From contig NZ_FREZ01000006.1 in assembly GCF_900143525.1 (NCBI RefSeq), positions 62,001-126,000 of the forward strand: a DNA stretch of 64,000 nt, written 5' to 3'. Under the pieces are notes generated by a model, which worked only from the letters and a program-made list of their open reading frames with translations, ran no database searches and had not been told where the DNA came from. The stretch comes from Ruegeria sp. Alg231-54 (lineage in GTDB: Bacteria; Pseudomonadota; Alphaproteobacteria; Rhodobacterales; Rhodobacteraceae). Of this stretch, positions 33,711 to 43,431 are shown one piece after another; position 1 is the first letter of the stretch; the number at the start of each line of letters is the position of its first letter. A program made the translations under genes and the position numbers.

Positions 33711-34982
33711 ATGTCCACTGAATCCCTGAATCTGGCCGACCTGAAGGCCAAAAGCCCCAAAGACCTTCTGGCGATGGCCGAAGAGCTGGAGATCGAAAAC
33801 GCCTCGACCATGCGGAAAGGCGAAATGATGTTCCAGATTCTGCGCGAACGCGCGGATGAAGGCTGGACCGTTGGCGGCGACGGCGTGCTGGAAGTGCTGC
33901 AAGACGGCTTCGGCTTTCTGCGCTCGCCCGAGGCAAACTATTTGCCAGGTCCGGATGATATCTATGTCTCACCCGACATGATCCGCCAGCATTCCTTGCG
34001 CACCGGTGATACGGTCGAAGGGGATATCAAAGCGCCTGATGACAATGAGCGCTACTTTGCGTTGATCAAGGTCACCAAGATCAACTTTGAAGAACCTGAA
34101 AAAGCAAGACACAAGATCGCGTTTGACAACCTGACGCCGCTCTATCCCGATGAACGCCTGAAGATGGAGATCGAGGATCCCACCATCAAGGACAAGTCGG
34201 CCCGTGTGATCGATCTGGTGGCTCCTATCGGTAAAGGCCAGCGATCGCTGATTGTGGCACCGCCGCGGACCGGTAAAACGGTGATCTTGCAGAACATTGC
34301 GCATTCGATCGAACAGAACCACCCAGAGTGCTATCTGATCGTCCTGCTGATCGACGAACGCCCCGAAGAGGTGACCGACATGCAGCGTTCGGTGAAGGGT
34401 GAAGTTGTATCTTCAACCTTCGACGAACCCGCAACGCGCCACGTGGCCGTGTCCGAGATGGTGATCGAAAAAGCCAAGCGTCTGGTTGAGCATAAACGAG
34501 ATGTTGTTATTCTTCTCGATTCGATCACAAGACTTGGTAGGGCTTTCAACACTGTGGTGCCATCGTCGGGCAAAGTTCTGACCGGTGGTGTGGACGCGAA
34601 TGCTCTGCAGCGTCCCAAGCGGTTCTTTGGTGCCGCGCGGAATATCGAAGAGGGTGGCTCGCTGACCATCATCGCCACCGCGCTGATCGACACCGGCAGT
34701 CGGATGGACGAAGTTATCTTCGAAGAATTCAAAGGCACCGGTAACTCGGAAATCGTTCTGGATCGCAAGATCGCAGATAAGCGGGTGTTCCCGGCCATCG
34801 ACATCCTCAAGTCCGGCACCCGGAAAGAGGACCTGCTGGTCGACAAGGGCGATCTGGCCAAGACCTTCGTCTTGCGTCGGATTCTCAACCCGATGGGCAC
34901 AACCGACGCAGTCGAGTTCCTGTTGTCCAAGTTGAAACAGACCAAGACGAACGGTGAGTTCTTCGATTCGATGAACACCTGA
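33711..34982 (+). CDS. rho: Transcription termination factor Rho
   Basis: Hexameric RNA helicase that ends transcription. 423 residues: an N-terminal helical Rho-N region ([24 protein letters not shown]), an OB-fold RNA-binding domain ([17 protein letters not shown]), and an ATPase core with Walker [15 protein letters not shown], Walker [15 protein letters not shown] and the Q-loop/R-loop region. ATG at 33711 gives the standard length and has GAAGG upstream. The roughly 120 bases before it contain a short GC-rich hairpin (about 33640-33655), a possible leader for autoregulation. Confidence 0.97.
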   Translation: MSTESLNLADLKAKSPKDLLAMAEELEIENASTMRKGEMMFQILRERADEGWTVGGDGVLEVLQDGFGFLRSPEANYLPGPDDIYVSPDMIRQHSLRTGDTVEGDIKAPDDNERYFALIKVTKINFEEPEKARHKIAFDNLTPLYPDERLKMEIEDPTIKDKSARVIDLVAPIGKGQRSLIVAPPRTGKTVILQNIAHSIEQNHPECYLIVLLIDERPEEVTDMQRSVKGEVVSSTFDEPATRHVAVSEMVIEKAKRLVEHKRDVVILLDSITRLGRAFNTVVPSSGKVLTGGVDANALQRPKRFFGAARNIEEGGSLTIIATALIDTGSRMDEVIFEEFKGTGNSEIVLDRKIADKRVFPAIDILKSGTRKEDLLVDKGDLAKTFVLRRILNPMGTTDAVEFLLSKLKQTKTNGEFFDSMNT

Positions 34983-35012
34983 CACAGGTCTAAAACGACG
35001 CGAGGCCTTCGA

Positions 35013-36299
35013 ATGGATACGATATTCGCCTTGGCCAGCGCACAGGGCAAAGCCGGGGTGGCGGTCATGCGCCTCTCGGGACTACACGCGCATTCCGCAG
35101 CTGCCAACTTAACCGGTAGCCCGCTGCCGTCTCGTGGCATGCGGGTCCGTTCGCTGTACGCCGCCGATGGCGCGCGGTTGGATGACGGGTTGGTTCTGAC
35201 CTTTCAAGCCCCGGCCAGTTTTACCGGCGAAGACGTGGCCGAACTGCAGATCCATGGCAGCACCGCTTCGGTGAACGCCGTGATGCGGTGCCTGTCCGAT
35301 ATGGACGGGCTGCGGCTGGCGGAGCCTGGTGAGTTCACCAGACGCGCGCTGGAAAACGGAAAGATGGACCTGACACAGGTCGAAGGTCTTGCTGATCTGA
35401 TTGATGCAGAAACCGAGGCGCAGCGCAAACAGGCACAGACTATTCTGGCTGGTGATTTAGGTGTTCTGGCGGAAAGGTGGCGACGCGATCTGATCCGTGC
35501 TGCATCCTTGCTGGAAGCTGTCATTGATTTCGCGGATGAGGACGTCCCAACAGACGTCACGTCCGAGGTAAATTCTCTTGTGACCGGCGTTATGGCTGAT
35601 CTGCAACGTGAAGCAGATGGCGTAAAGATCGCAGAGCGCATTCGAACAGGGTTTGAAGTCGCGATTGTTGGTCTTCCGAATGCCGGAAAATCAACCTTGC
35701 TAAATGCTCTGGCAGGGCGAGAGGCGGCGATTACTTCGGAATATGCCGGAACTACTCGCGATGTAATCGAGGTTCGAATGGATCTTGCAGGACTTCCGGT
35801 CACATTGCTGGACACCGCAGGATTGCGGGAAACTGAGGATCACGTCGAAAGCCTGGGAATTGAGCTGGCAAGAAAGCGGGCGGATTCAGCTGATCTGCGT
35901 GTGTTCCTGACGGATGACCCGAAGGACCTGGGTGTTCAGATGGTGAATGGCGATATACAGGTTTTGCCAAAATCTGACCTTCGAGATCTGTCCGAAGGTG
36001 GAATATCCGGAAAAACCGGGCAGGGTATAGATCAACTTATTTCCCAGATTTCGGATGTACTTGGTACCCGAACCACAAGCAGTGGTATCGCGACACGGGA
36101 AAGGCACCGGGTTGCTTTGATCAAATCGCGGGAATCCCTGAGTTCTGCTATGGCGGTTCTGGAATCGGGTCCAGACCTGTATGATATTGCAGCAGAAGAA
36201 TTACGCACGGCAATCCGTGCCCTAGAAACCTTGGTTGGCAGGATCGGTGTTGAAGACCTTTTGGATGAAATCTTCTCGAGTTTCTGCCTGGGTAAGTAA
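35013..36299 (+). CDS. mnmE: tRNA modification GTPase MnmE
   Basis: With MnmG installs the (carboxymethyl)aminomethyl group on U34 of certain tRNAs. 428 residues: N-terminal formyl-THF-binding domain ([20 protein letters not shown]), helical domain, and a G domain with G1 [15 protein letters not shown]3 DTAGLRET, and the invariant C-terminal FCLGK containing the functional Cys. The G4 position reads PKSD (codons 319-322) rather than the canonical NKxD. mnmG follows immediately. Confidence 0.95.
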   Translation: MDTIFALASAQGKAGVAVMRLSGLHAHSAAANLTGSPLPSRGMRVRSLYAADGARLDDGLVLTFQAPASFTGEDVAELQIHGSTASVNAVMRCLSDMDGLRLAEPGEFTRRALENGKMDLTQVEGLADLIDAETEAQRKQAQTILAGDLGVLAERWRRDLIRAASLLEAVIDFADEDVPTDVTSEVNSLVTGVMADLQREADGVKIAERIRTGFEVAIVGLPNAGKSTLLNALAGREAAITSEYAGTTRDVIEVRMDLAGLPVTLLDTAGLRETEDHVESLGIELARKRADSADLRVFLTDDPKDLGVQMVNGDIQVLPKSDLRDLSEGGISGKTGQGIDQLISQISDVLGTRTTSSGIATRERHRVALIKSRESLSSAMAVLESGPDLYDIAAEELRTAIRALETLVGRIGVEDLLDEIFSSFCLGK

Positions 36300-36319
36300 G
36301 GAGTGTTTCACGTGAAACA
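36298..36319 (+). promoter_or_regulatory. parS: parS site overlapping the mnmG ribosome-site spacer and start codon
   Basis: The perfect 16-bp ParB-binding palindrome TGTTTCACGTGAAACA occupies 36304-36319. Immediately before it is the Shine-Dalgarno AAGGAG (36298-36303), and the GTG at 36312-36314 in the centre of the palindrome lies 8 bases after it, so parS carries the mnmG start codon. Confidence 0.92.
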
Positions 36320-38180
36320 TTCAGATTTCGACGTGATTGTAATTGGCGCAGGCCATGCGGGTACAGAAGCAGCTCATGCGGCAGCGCGTATGGGTGTCAA
36401 GACGGCACTGGTCACATTGTCCGCATCAGATATAGGCGTCATGTCCTGTAACCCGGCAATTGGTGGGCTGGGTAAAGGCCATTTGGTCCGTGAAATTGAT
36501 GCCCTGGACGGTGTCATGGGACGTGTTGCCGATCAGGCCGGCATTCAATTCCGCTTGCTTAATCGACGTAAAGGACCAGCTGTTCAAGGCCCTAGAACGC
36601 AGGCAGATCGTGCGCTGTACCGCGCGGCCATGCAGAAAGAGACGGAAAAACAGCCAAATCTGTTCGTCGTTACCGGGGAAGTTGTCGATTTTCTAATGGA
36701 CGGGAACCAAGTTTCCGCTGTGAAACTGGCTGACGGTTCTGAAATCAAGAGTAAAACGGTTATCCTGACGTCCGGAACCTTCTTGCGCGGTGTCATTCAT
36801 ATTGGGGATGTATCTCAACCCGGCGGTCGTATGGGTGATCGCCCGTCAGTCAAATTGGCAGAACGGCTCGACAGTTTCGAACTACCCCTGGGGCGTTTGA
36901 AAACAGGAACACCGCCGCGGTTGGATGGTCGGACGATTGATTGGAGTGATCTGGAACAGCAAGACGGGGATGATGACCCAACCTTGTTTTCATTCTTGTC
37001 AACAGAGGTGATTGCCCCACAGATTTCCTGCGGAATCACGCATACAAACGCGCGGACGCACGAAATTATTGAAAAAAACTTGTCTCGATCGGCGATGTAT
37101 GGCGGACATATTGATGGGGTGGGCCCCAGGTATTGTCCATCCATCGAGGATAAGATCGTACGTTTTGCTGATAAGGAATCACATCAGATTTTCCTGGAGC
37201 CCGAAGGTGTCGATGATCACACAATCTATCCGAACGGGATTTCGACCTCTTTACCTCAGGACGTGCAGCTTGAGTATGTGCGTTCAATCAAAGGTCTTGA
37301 GGCGGCAGAGATCCTGCAGCCCGGTTATGCGATTGAGTATGACTATGTGGATCCGCGTGTTTTGACATCGACTCTCGCACTACCAGATGTCGAAGGACTA
37401 TATCTAGCAGGGCAAATAAACGGAACCACAGGATATGAGGAGGCAGCTGCGCAAGGCTTGGTTGCGGGGTTGAATGCTGCGCTAAAGGTGCTTGACCGGG
37501 AACCGCTGCATTTTACACGTGCTGACAGTTATATCGGCGTGATGATCGACGACCTGACAACACGCGGTGTTGTGGAACCTTATCGCATGTTCACGTCACG
37601 CGCAGAATTCCGTTTGTCACTACGTGCGGATAATGCAGACCAGCGCCTTACGCCAATTGGGCTGGAAATCGGCTGTGTTGGCGGTGAGCGGCGCAGCATG
37701 TTTTCAAGCAAGATGGAGAGGTTGTCCGCCGCAAAGTCCCAGCTGACAGAAAAAACCTTTACTCCAAAAGAAGTTCGAGCAGCTGGTATCAATGTCAATC
37801 AAGATGGAAACCGCAGGGACGGGATGGCTATTCTGGCATTCCCGGATGTTCACTTTGGTGATCTTGTTCCTCTGATGCCCGAGATTGAGAGTGTTGAGGA
37901 GGAGATCCGTCTGCAAGTAGAGCGGGACGCTTTGTACGCAAACTACATTGCCCGGCAACAAAAAGATGTTGAGGCAATGAAACGCGATGAATCATATGAG
38001 ATTCCACGGGGTTTCGACTATTTTTCGATGGAAGGGCTATCTTCTGAAATGAAGCAAAAGCTTTCAAATGCAAAGCCGGAGAACATTGCACAGGCGGGGC
38101 GTGTCGAAGGAGTTACCCCTGCGGCACTGACGTTGTTATTGGCTAAGCTTCGGCGCGATCAGAAGGTCCGCAAGGTATGA
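36312..38180 (+). CDS. mnmG: tRNA uridine-5-carboxymethylaminomethyl synthase MnmG (GidA)
   Basis: FAD-dependent partner of MnmE in wobble-uridine modification. About 622 residues: FAD-binding [21 protein letters not shown], the family patterns [16 protein letters not shown] and [12 protein letters not shown], and [20 protein letters not shown] prefer GTG at 36312 ([10 protein letters not shown]) over GTG at 36303, because the latter overlaps AAGGAG itself. The parS palindrome covers this start. Codon third positions look more A/T-rich than in flanking genes. Confidence 0.95.
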   Translation: MKHSDFDVIVIGAGHAGTEAAHAAARMGVKTALVTLSASDIGVMSCNPAIGGLGKGHLVREIDALDGVMGRVADQAGIQFRLLNRRKGPAVQGPRTQADRALYRAAMQKETEKQPNLFVVTGEVVDFLMDGNQVSAVKLADGSEIKSKTVILTSGTFLRGVIHIGDVSQPGGRMGDRPSVKLAERLDSFELPLGRLKTGTPPRLDGRTIDWSDLEQQDGDDDPTLFSFLSTEVIAPQISCGITHTNARTHEIIEKNLSRSAMYGGHIDGVGPRYCPSIEDKIVRFADKESHQIFLEPEGVDDHTIYPNGISTSLPQDVQLEYVRSIKGLEAAEILQPGYAIEYDYVDPRVLTSTLALPDVEGLYLAGQINGTTGYEEAAAQGLVAGLNAALKVLDREPLHFTRADSYIGVMIDDLTTRGVVEPYRMFTSRAEFRLSLRADNADQRLTPIGLEIGCVGGERRSMFSSKMERLSAAKSQLTEKTFTPKEVRAAGINVNQDGNRRDGMAILAFPDVHFGDLVPLMPEIESVEEEIRLQVERDALYANYIARQQKDVEAMKRDESYEIPRGFDYFSMEGLSSEMKQKLSNAKPENIAQAGRVEGVTPAALTLLLAKLRRDQKVRKV

Positions 38181-38791
38181 ATGGGACCACTATTGATGAT
38201 TTGGATGTTTCACGTGAAACATTCGAGCGTCTCACAACCTATGTAGAGCTTGTGAAGCGGTGGAACCCGAAGATTAATCTTGTTTCACGGAAAAGCTTGG
38301 ATGACATCTGGGTTCGACACATAAAGGATTCCGTACAAGTTTATAAAAGCGCAGGCCCATTCGAAAACTGGGTGGATTTGGGTAGCGGAGGCGGATTCCC
38401 CGGGATGGTTTGTGCCATAATGGCCATTGAAGACGCACCAGATGCCCAGTTCACCTTTATTGAAAGTGACCAACGAAAGTCCGCCTTTCTGCGCAACGTT
38501 GCACGCGAGTGCGGCGCGAAATGCACTGTTGTTTCCAAGCGAATCGAAGTGGTTGAACCGTTGAGCGCTGATATCCTTTCTGCGCGGGCTCTTGCTGATC
38601 TTCCTACGCTATTGTCCTTTTGCGACAGACATTTGAGCAAAAAGGGGCTGGCGCTGTTGCCGAAAGGCGAAAGGTGGAAAAAAGAGCTGGAAGAGGCGCA
38701 GGAAGAATGGAATTTCGACGTTGACCCGATTACAAGTTTAACTGAGCCTCAGGCCGTTATCCTTAAAATCACAGGAGTATCACGTGGTTGA
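38177..38791 (+). CDS. rsmG: 16S rRNA (guanine527-N7)-methyltransferase RsmG (GidB)
   Basis: Methylates G527 of 16S rRNA; loss gives low-level streptomycin resistance in several bacteria. 204 residues with [19 protein letters not shown], the SAM-binding [13 protein letters not shown] and [14 protein letters not shown] at 38177 overlaps the mnmG TGA. A second perfect parS lies inside codons about 10-15, where it encodes DVSRETF. Confidence 0.95.
   Translation: MNGTTIDDLDVSRETFERLTTYVELVKRWNPKINLVSRKSLDDIWVRHIKDSVQVYKSAGPFENWVDLGSGGGFPGMVCAIMAIEDAPDAQFTFIESDQRKSAFLRNVARECGAKCTVVSKRIEVVEPLSADILSARALADLPTLLSFCDRHLSKKGLALLPKGERWKKELEEAQEEWNFDVDPITSLTEPQAVILKITGVSRG
38206..38221 (+). other. parS: parS site within rsmG
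   Basis: Perfect TGTTTCACGTGAAACA, extended to an 18-bp palindrome by flanking A and T. It lies 1.9 kb from the first parS and about 0.6 kb before parA, inside a coding region and in frame (VSRET). Confidence 0.95.
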
Positions 38792-39587
38792 TTTGTCTCG
38801 TCCCTCAGGGCCCCGGATTATTGCGGTAGCCAATCAGAAGGGCGGGGTTGGGAAAACCACAACAGCGATCAACCTTGCGGCCGGCCTGGCTGAGGCTGGA
38901 TGCAAAGTGCTGGTTGTCGATCTTGATCCTCAGGGGAACGCGTCCACCGGATTGGGGGTCGAAGATCGAGATTGGACGACGTATGACCTGATATTGGATG
39001 ATGCCCCTTTGGAGGCGGTTGTTCAGGAAACCGAAATCGAGGGGTTGTTTGTTGTTCCGGCGACGGTTGATCTAAGCTCGGCAGATATTGAGCTGATATC
39101 CAATGAAAAACGCAGCTATCTGTTGCATGACGCACTGCGTCAAACCGCAATCGACCAGTTTGACCTGGATTTTGTGCTAATCGACTGCCCGCCTTCACTA
39201 AACCTTCTGACCGTCAACGCTATGGTTGCTGCACATTCTGTCCTGGTGCCGTTGCAGAGTGAGTTCTTTGCGTTGGAAGGATTATCGCAATTGATGCTGA
39301 CTATCCGAGAGGTGCGCCAGACTGCGAATCCGGACCTCAGAATCGAAGGTGTTGTGTTGACCATGTATGACAACCGCAACAACTTGTCCCGCCAGGTCGA
39401 AAAAGACGCGCGTGACAATCTGGGTGAGATGGTATTTAAAACCAAGATACCCAGAAATGTGCGGGTCAGCGAGGCTCCGTCTTACGCGTTGCCCGTTTTG
39501 CAATACGACTCGGGATCACTGGGGGCGATGGCTTACCGGCACCTGGCCCGGGAAGTCATGCACAAGAACAAGAAAGTCGCCGCCTAA
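38784..39587 (+). CDS. parA: Chromosome partitioning ATPase ParA
   Basis: Walker-type DNA-binding ATPase that moves ParB-parS complexes during origin segregation. 267 residues with the deviant Walker A NQKGGVGKTTTAINL, VVDLDPQGNASTGL and FVLIDCPPSLNLL. Starts with GTG after AGGAG, overlapping the rsmG stop. Followed 20 bases later by parB. Confidence 0.97.
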   Translation: MVDLSRPSGPRIIAVANQKGGVGKTTTAINLAAGLAEAGCKVLVVDLDPQGNASTGLGVEDRDWTTYDLILDDAPLEAVVQETEIEGLFVVPATVDLSSADIELISNEKRSYLLHDALRQTAIDQFDLDFVLIDCPPSLNLLTVNAMVAAHSVLVPLQSEFFALEGLSQLMLTIREVRQTANPDLRIEGVVLTMYDNRNNLSRQVEKDARDNLGEMVFKTKIPRNVRVSEAPSYALPVLQYDSGSLGAMAYRHLAREVMHKNKKVAA

Positions 39588-39607
39588 GCGACAGTGAGGA
39601 GGGCACC

Positions 39608-40504
39608 GTGGCCGCCAAAAAAACAAAACCCAGAGGTTTGGGCCGGGGGCTTTCCGCTTTGATGGCGGATGTGACGCAGGATACCGGGGGGCTTATGCCC
39701 ACAGACCCGCGCCGTCCGGATATGAAAGTCCCAATTGAAAAACTGCGAGCGAACCCGAACCAGCCACGTAGAACCTTTCAGCAAGAGCGATTGGATGAAC
39801 TTGCGGCCTCGGTCAAGGAAAAGGGCATCATTCAGCCGCTGATCGTGCGTGAGGTTCGCGGCGGCGACTATGAAATCGTGGCGGGCGAACGCCGCTGGCG
39901 TGCGGCTCAGATGGCGCAGCTGCATGATATCCCGGTTATCGTGCGGGATTTTGACGACACCGAAGTTCTGGAAGTCGCCATTATCGAGAATATTCAACGC
40001 GCAGACCTGAACGCTGTTGAAGAGGCCGCGGGTTACAAGCAGTTGATGGACCGTTTTGGCCATACACAGGAAAAACTGGCCGAAGCGCTGGGTAAAAGCC
40101 GCAGTCATATTGCGAACCTTTTACGTTTGCTGTCGTTGCCTATGGATGTTCAGAAGCTTGTTGTTGAAGGAAAACTGTCTGCCGGTCATGCCCGGGCGCT
40201 GATCACAGCTGAAGACCCCTCTGAGCTGGCGAAGATCGTCGTCAAGGACGGGCTGAGCGTGCGTGCGACTGAAGCGCTGGTGAAAAAACAACAGCAGGGG
40301 GATGCTCCTCAGGCGGCGCCGCGGTCCAGAAATCTGAATGCTGGCAAGGATGCGGATACGCGCGCGTTGGAGAAGGATCTTTCGGCCATTCTGGCGATGA
40401 AAGTAGCCATCAACCACAAAGCGGGATCGGAAACGGGGCAGGTCGTGCTGACCTACGAAAACCTTGATCAATTGGACGATCTTTGCGCCAAGCTCAGCCG
40501 TTAG
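39608..40504 (+). CDS. parB: Chromosome partitioning protein ParB
   Basis: CTP-dependent DNA clamp that loads at parS and spreads. 298 residues: basic N-terminus KKTKPRGLGRGLSALM, ParB/Srx fold with the CTP-site GERRWRAAQMA and ENIQRADLNAVEEA, the helix-turn-helix LGKSRSHIANLLRLL, and a C-terminal dimerisation region. GTG start after GAGGAGGG. Its cognate parS sites are upstream in mnmG and rsmG. Confidence 0.96.
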   Translation: MAAKKTKPRGLGRGLSALMADVTQDTGGLMPTDPRRPDMKVPIEKLRANPNQPRRTFQQERLDELAASVKEKGIIQPLIVREVRGGDYEIVAGERRWRAAQMAQLHDIPVIVRDFDDTEVLEVAIIENIQRADLNAVEEAAGYKQLMDRFGHTQEKLAEALGKSRSHIANLLRLLSLPMDVQKLVVEGKLSAGHARALITAEDPSELAKIVVKDGLSVRATEALVKKQQQGDAPQAAPRSRNLNAGKDADTRALEKDLSAILAMKVAINHKAGSETGQVVLTYENLDQLDDLCAKLSR

Positions 40505-40847
40505 GGCGGGTCCAGATAAAAATCATAACCCCGCTAAGGACAACTGCCTGAATGATCATGACGTGGCTTGGAAGCGCAAGAACGACAGACAATCCAAAAA
40601 CGGCGGCAACCGACAGGGTGGCCGCCTTTTTTGCGGCCGGACGAATGGCGCCCGAGCGTTGCCAATCCAAGATCATCGGCCCGAAGGTTCCATGACTGAC
40701 CAGCCAAGTGTGAAGTCGGGAGGAAGATCGGGCAAAAAAGAACGCGGCCAGCAAAAGAAACGGGACTGTCGGCAGCAGCGGCAATACAATGCCGACAACA
40801 GCCAACCCGACGCAGATCAATCCCATTGCGGCCCAGAGGTACTGCAT
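40494..40847 (-). CDS. DUF454 (YbaN-like) inner-membrane protein
   Basis: A 117-residue membrane protein with about three hydrophobic segments. The family block is VVGIVLPLLPTVPFLLLAAFFFARSS, then LVSHGTFGPMILDWQ and GAI. Function unknown. Converges on parB with an 11-base overlap and is followed by hemW on the same strand. Confidence 0.85.
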   Translation of the reverse strand: MQYLWAAMGLICVGLAVVGIVLPLLPTVPFLLLAAFFFARSSSRLHTWLVSHGTFGPMILDWQRSGAIRPAAKKAATLSVAAVFGLSVVLALPSHVMIIQAVVLSGVMIFIWTRPNG

Positions 40848-40850
40848 CGT

Positions 40851-42026
40851 TTATCCCAATAACTCTCGAATGACCGCATTCAGGACTGCGCGACCATCTT
40901 TGGTGGCGATCAATCGGCCGTTTGACCGGTGTATCATACCCAGTTCTTCCAGAGCTCTCAGTTTGTTTTCTGGCAGTGTGAGATCGGAAAGCGCATTGAA
41001 CCGATCAACATCTAGTCCTTCGGTAATTCTTATGCACATCATAAGGTATTCACTTGCCTGATCTTGCGTAGATAGCAATGATCTTTCTTTCTCGCCGTTT
41101 CCTTTTTCAACAGCACTGAGCCAGGCGTTGGGTGACAGATAGGTCTCTGTCGCTATCTTCTGGCCGTCCAGCGTAATACGCCCGTGCGCGCCGGGGCCGA
41201 TACCGACGTAATCTCCGTAACGCCAATAGATCAAGTTGTGCCGGGATTCTGCCCCCGGACGGGCATGGTTGGAAACCTCATAGGCGGGCAGGCCGTGGGC
41301 TTCGCAGATCTCTTGTGTGGCCAGATACATGTCGGCGGCGTGGTCATCCTCGGGTAGTCCGCGCAGCTTGCCGACTGCATAGCGGTCCCCAAAGGCGGTG
41401 CCTTCCTCGATCGTCAGTTGATAGAGCGAGAGGTGATCGATGGCCATCGACAGCGCCTCGGTCAGTTCTGCTTGCCAGGCCTTCGGGGTTTGATGCTGAC
41501 GCGCGTAAATCATGTCAAAGCTGACACGGTCAAAGCAGTTGCGGGCGATGTCGAAGGCGGCGCGGGCCTCTGAGACCGTGTGGATACGACCCAACCGGCG
41601 CAGATCTTCGTCATTTAGGGCCTGAACGCCCATGGAAACTCGGTTCACGCCTGCATCGCGATAGGCGGCAAACCGGCCTGCCTCGACCGATCCGGGGTTG
41701 GCCTCAAGCGTGACTTCCATGTCATTTGCGGGGCGCCAAAGCTTGCGCGCCTCGTCGATAATGGCTGCCACCGTTTCTGGTGCCATAAGGGACGGCGTGC
41801 CGCCACCAAAGAAGATCGTGCTTAAAACCCGATCTGGGGTTTCAGATGCCGAGCGGTGCAGTTCAGCTAAATATGCTTTAAGCCATTGTTTTTGATCAAT
41901 ATTTTTCGAAACATGGCTGTTGAAATCGCAATAGGGGCACTTAGCCTCGCAAAAAGGCCAGTGCACATAGAGGCCGAAACCTCCATGCCGCCAGTCATCC
42001 ACCGAAACAGCCTTGAACAAAGGCAT
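40851..42026 (-). CDS. hemW: Radical-SAM haem chaperone HemW
   Basis: A 391-residue radical-SAM protein with the cluster motif FCEAKCPYCDFNSH (CxxxCxxC) near residue 25, then GGGTPSLM, MEVTLEANPGSVE and GVNRVSMGVQALND. It lacks the extra N-terminal features of HemN coproporphyrinogen dehydrogenase, so HemW (haem insertion into respiratory enzymes) is the better call. Its start overlaps the end of rdgB by about 30 bases. Confidence 0.92.
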   Translation of the reverse strand: MPLFKAVSVDDWRHGGFGLYVHWPFCEAKCPYCDFNSHVSKNIDQKQWLKAYLAELHRSASETPDRVLSTIFFGGGTPSLMAPETVAAIIDEARKLWRPANDMEVTLEANPGSVEAGRFAAYRDAGVNRVSMGVQALNDEDLRRLGRIHTVSEARAAFDIARNCFDRVSFDMIYARQHQTPKAWQAELTEALSMAIDHLSLYQLTIEEGTAFGDRYAVGKLRGLPEDDHAADMYLATQEICEAHGLPAYEVSNHARPGAESRHNLIYWRYGDYVGIGPGAHGRITLDGQKIATETYLSPNAWLSAVEKGNGEKERSLLSTQDQASEYLMMCIRITEGLDVDRFNALSDLTLPENKLRALEELGMIHRSNGRLIATKDGRAVLNAVIRELLG

Positions 42027-42609
42027 TTACGGCGCGTCCGCGATGGCTGATTTTGTGTTTTTCCGCCGGAACCATTTCCGCACAGGTCACATCGTGCCCG
42101 TCCGGCTGGAACATCGGGTCATAACCGAAGCCGTTTTCCCCACGGATGGGCCAGACAAGCTGACCGGGCATGACGCCCTCAAACACTTCGTCATGACCAT
42201 CAGGCCAGGCCAGAACCAGCGTGCAGCGAAATTGTGCAATGCGGGGATGAGGCGCCTGTGCGGCCTCGAGCTCATCATGTGCGCGGGTCATCGCCATCAG
42301 GAAATCGCGGCCATTGCCGGTTTCTGCCCAATCGGCGGTGTAGACACCGGGCGCACCGTCCAGCGCGTCTATGGTGATGCCGGAATCGTCCGACAGGGCA
42401 GGCAGGCCAGTAGCTTGTGCCGCCGCATGGGCCTTGATCCGGGCGTTACCGACGAATGTATCTTCGGTCTCTTCCGGTTCCGGCAGGTTCATCTCTGCCG
42501 CGCCAACAACCGTCACGCCGAAGGCCTCAAGGAGATGGGTCATCTCCTCAAGCTTGCCTTTGTTGTGCGTAGCCACCAGCAGCCTGTCGCCGTCGAACTT
42601 GCGGGTCAT
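41995..42609 (-). CDS. rdgB: XTP/dITP pyrophosphatase
   Basis: House-cleaning enzyme removing deaminated purine triphosphates. 204 residues with [33 protein letters not shown] (substrate and metal site) and [17 protein letters not shown] overlap with rph, the usual alphaproteobacterial rph-rdgB-hemW order. Confidence 0.95.
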   Translation of the reverse strand: MTRKFDGDRLLVATHNKGKLEEMTHLLEAFGVTVVGAAEMNLPEPEETEDTFVGNARIKAHAAAQATGLPALSDDSGITIDALDGAPGVYTADWAETGNGRDFLMAMTRAHDELEAAQAPHPRIAQFRCTLVLAWPDGHDEVFEGVMPGQLVWPIRGENGFGYDPMFQPDGHDVTCAEMVPAEKHKISHRGRAVNAFVQGCFGG

Positions 42610-43319
42610 GCGGTGGCTGCCTTTTGGGCCGCAACCAGCTCACCCACGCCTTTTTCTGCCAGATCCATCAGCTGGTTCATTTGATCACGGCTGAAAACAG
42701 AGCCTTCGGCGCTCATCTGCACTTCGATCAGTTTGCCTGATCCGGTCATGATGAAGTTGCCATCCACACCGGCCTCGCTGTCTTCAGGATAGTCCAAATC
42801 CAGAACCGGCTGGCCCGCGTAGATGCCGCAGGATACGGCCGCGACGGGATCGACCAGCGGGTCGGAAATGACGTCCCCGGTTTTCATCAGCTTGTTCACG
42901 GCCAGACGCAGCGCGACCCAGCCACCGGTGATCGAGGCGCAGCGGGTGCCGCCATCAGCCTGGATAACATCGCAGTCCACGGTGATCTGACGCTCACCCA
43001 ATGCAACCCGATCCACGCCTGCGCGCAGCGAGCGACCGATCAGGCGTTGAATTTCTACGGTACGGCCACCTTGCTTGCCGCTGGCCGCCTCGCGCCGCAT
43101 GCGGGTGTTTGTTGCGCGGGGCAACATACCGTATTCGGCAGTGACCCAACCTAAGCCCGAGCCCTTGATGAACGGTGGCACGCGATCCTCAATCGTGGCG
43201 GTGCACAGGACATGGGTATCGCCTATTTTGATCAGGCAGGAACCTTCGGCATGTTTGGTAAACCCCGTTTCGATTGAAACGGCGCGCATTTCGCTTAAAT
43301 CTCGTCCTGAGGGTCGCAT
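42606..43319 (-). CDS. rph: Ribonuclease PH
   Basis: Phosphate-dependent 3' exoribonuclease that trims tRNA precursors. 237 residues: [52 protein letters not shown] and [14 protein letters not shown] with catalytic and phosphate-binding Arg residues. Divergent from hrcA; the 112 bases between contain no recognisable CIRCE operator. Confidence 0.96.
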   Translation of the reverse strand: MRPSGRDLSEMRAVSIETGFTKHAEGSCLIKIGDTHVLCTATIEDRVPPFIKGSGLGWVTAEYGMLPRATNTRMRREAASGKQGGRTVEIQRLIGRSLRAGVDRVALGERQITVDCDVIQADGGTRCASITGGWVALRLAVNKLMKTGDVISDPLVDPVAAVSCGIYAGQPVLDLDYPEDSEAGVDGNFIMTGSGKLIEVQMSAEGSVFSRDQMNQLMDLAEKGVGELVAAQKAATA

Positions 43320-43431
43320 GGAAAATCCTTTGTTTGCTGGGTTGGGGATAACGTCACCGTGCCTTAGGATGCAACCCCGATTGACCTTTCAGATGTCTGC
43401 GATTTAATGCCAATCCAGCAGAGGATTGCCG

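Noticed and set aside
38281..38296. Third parS-like sequence in rsmG
   Set aside because: Only the left half (TGTTTCACG) matches; the right arm does not, and the bases are explained by the conserved NLVSRKS peptide.
43320..43431. CIRCE operator expected near hrcA
   Set aside because: No TTAGCACTC/GAGTGCTAA inverted repeat is present between rph and hrcA.
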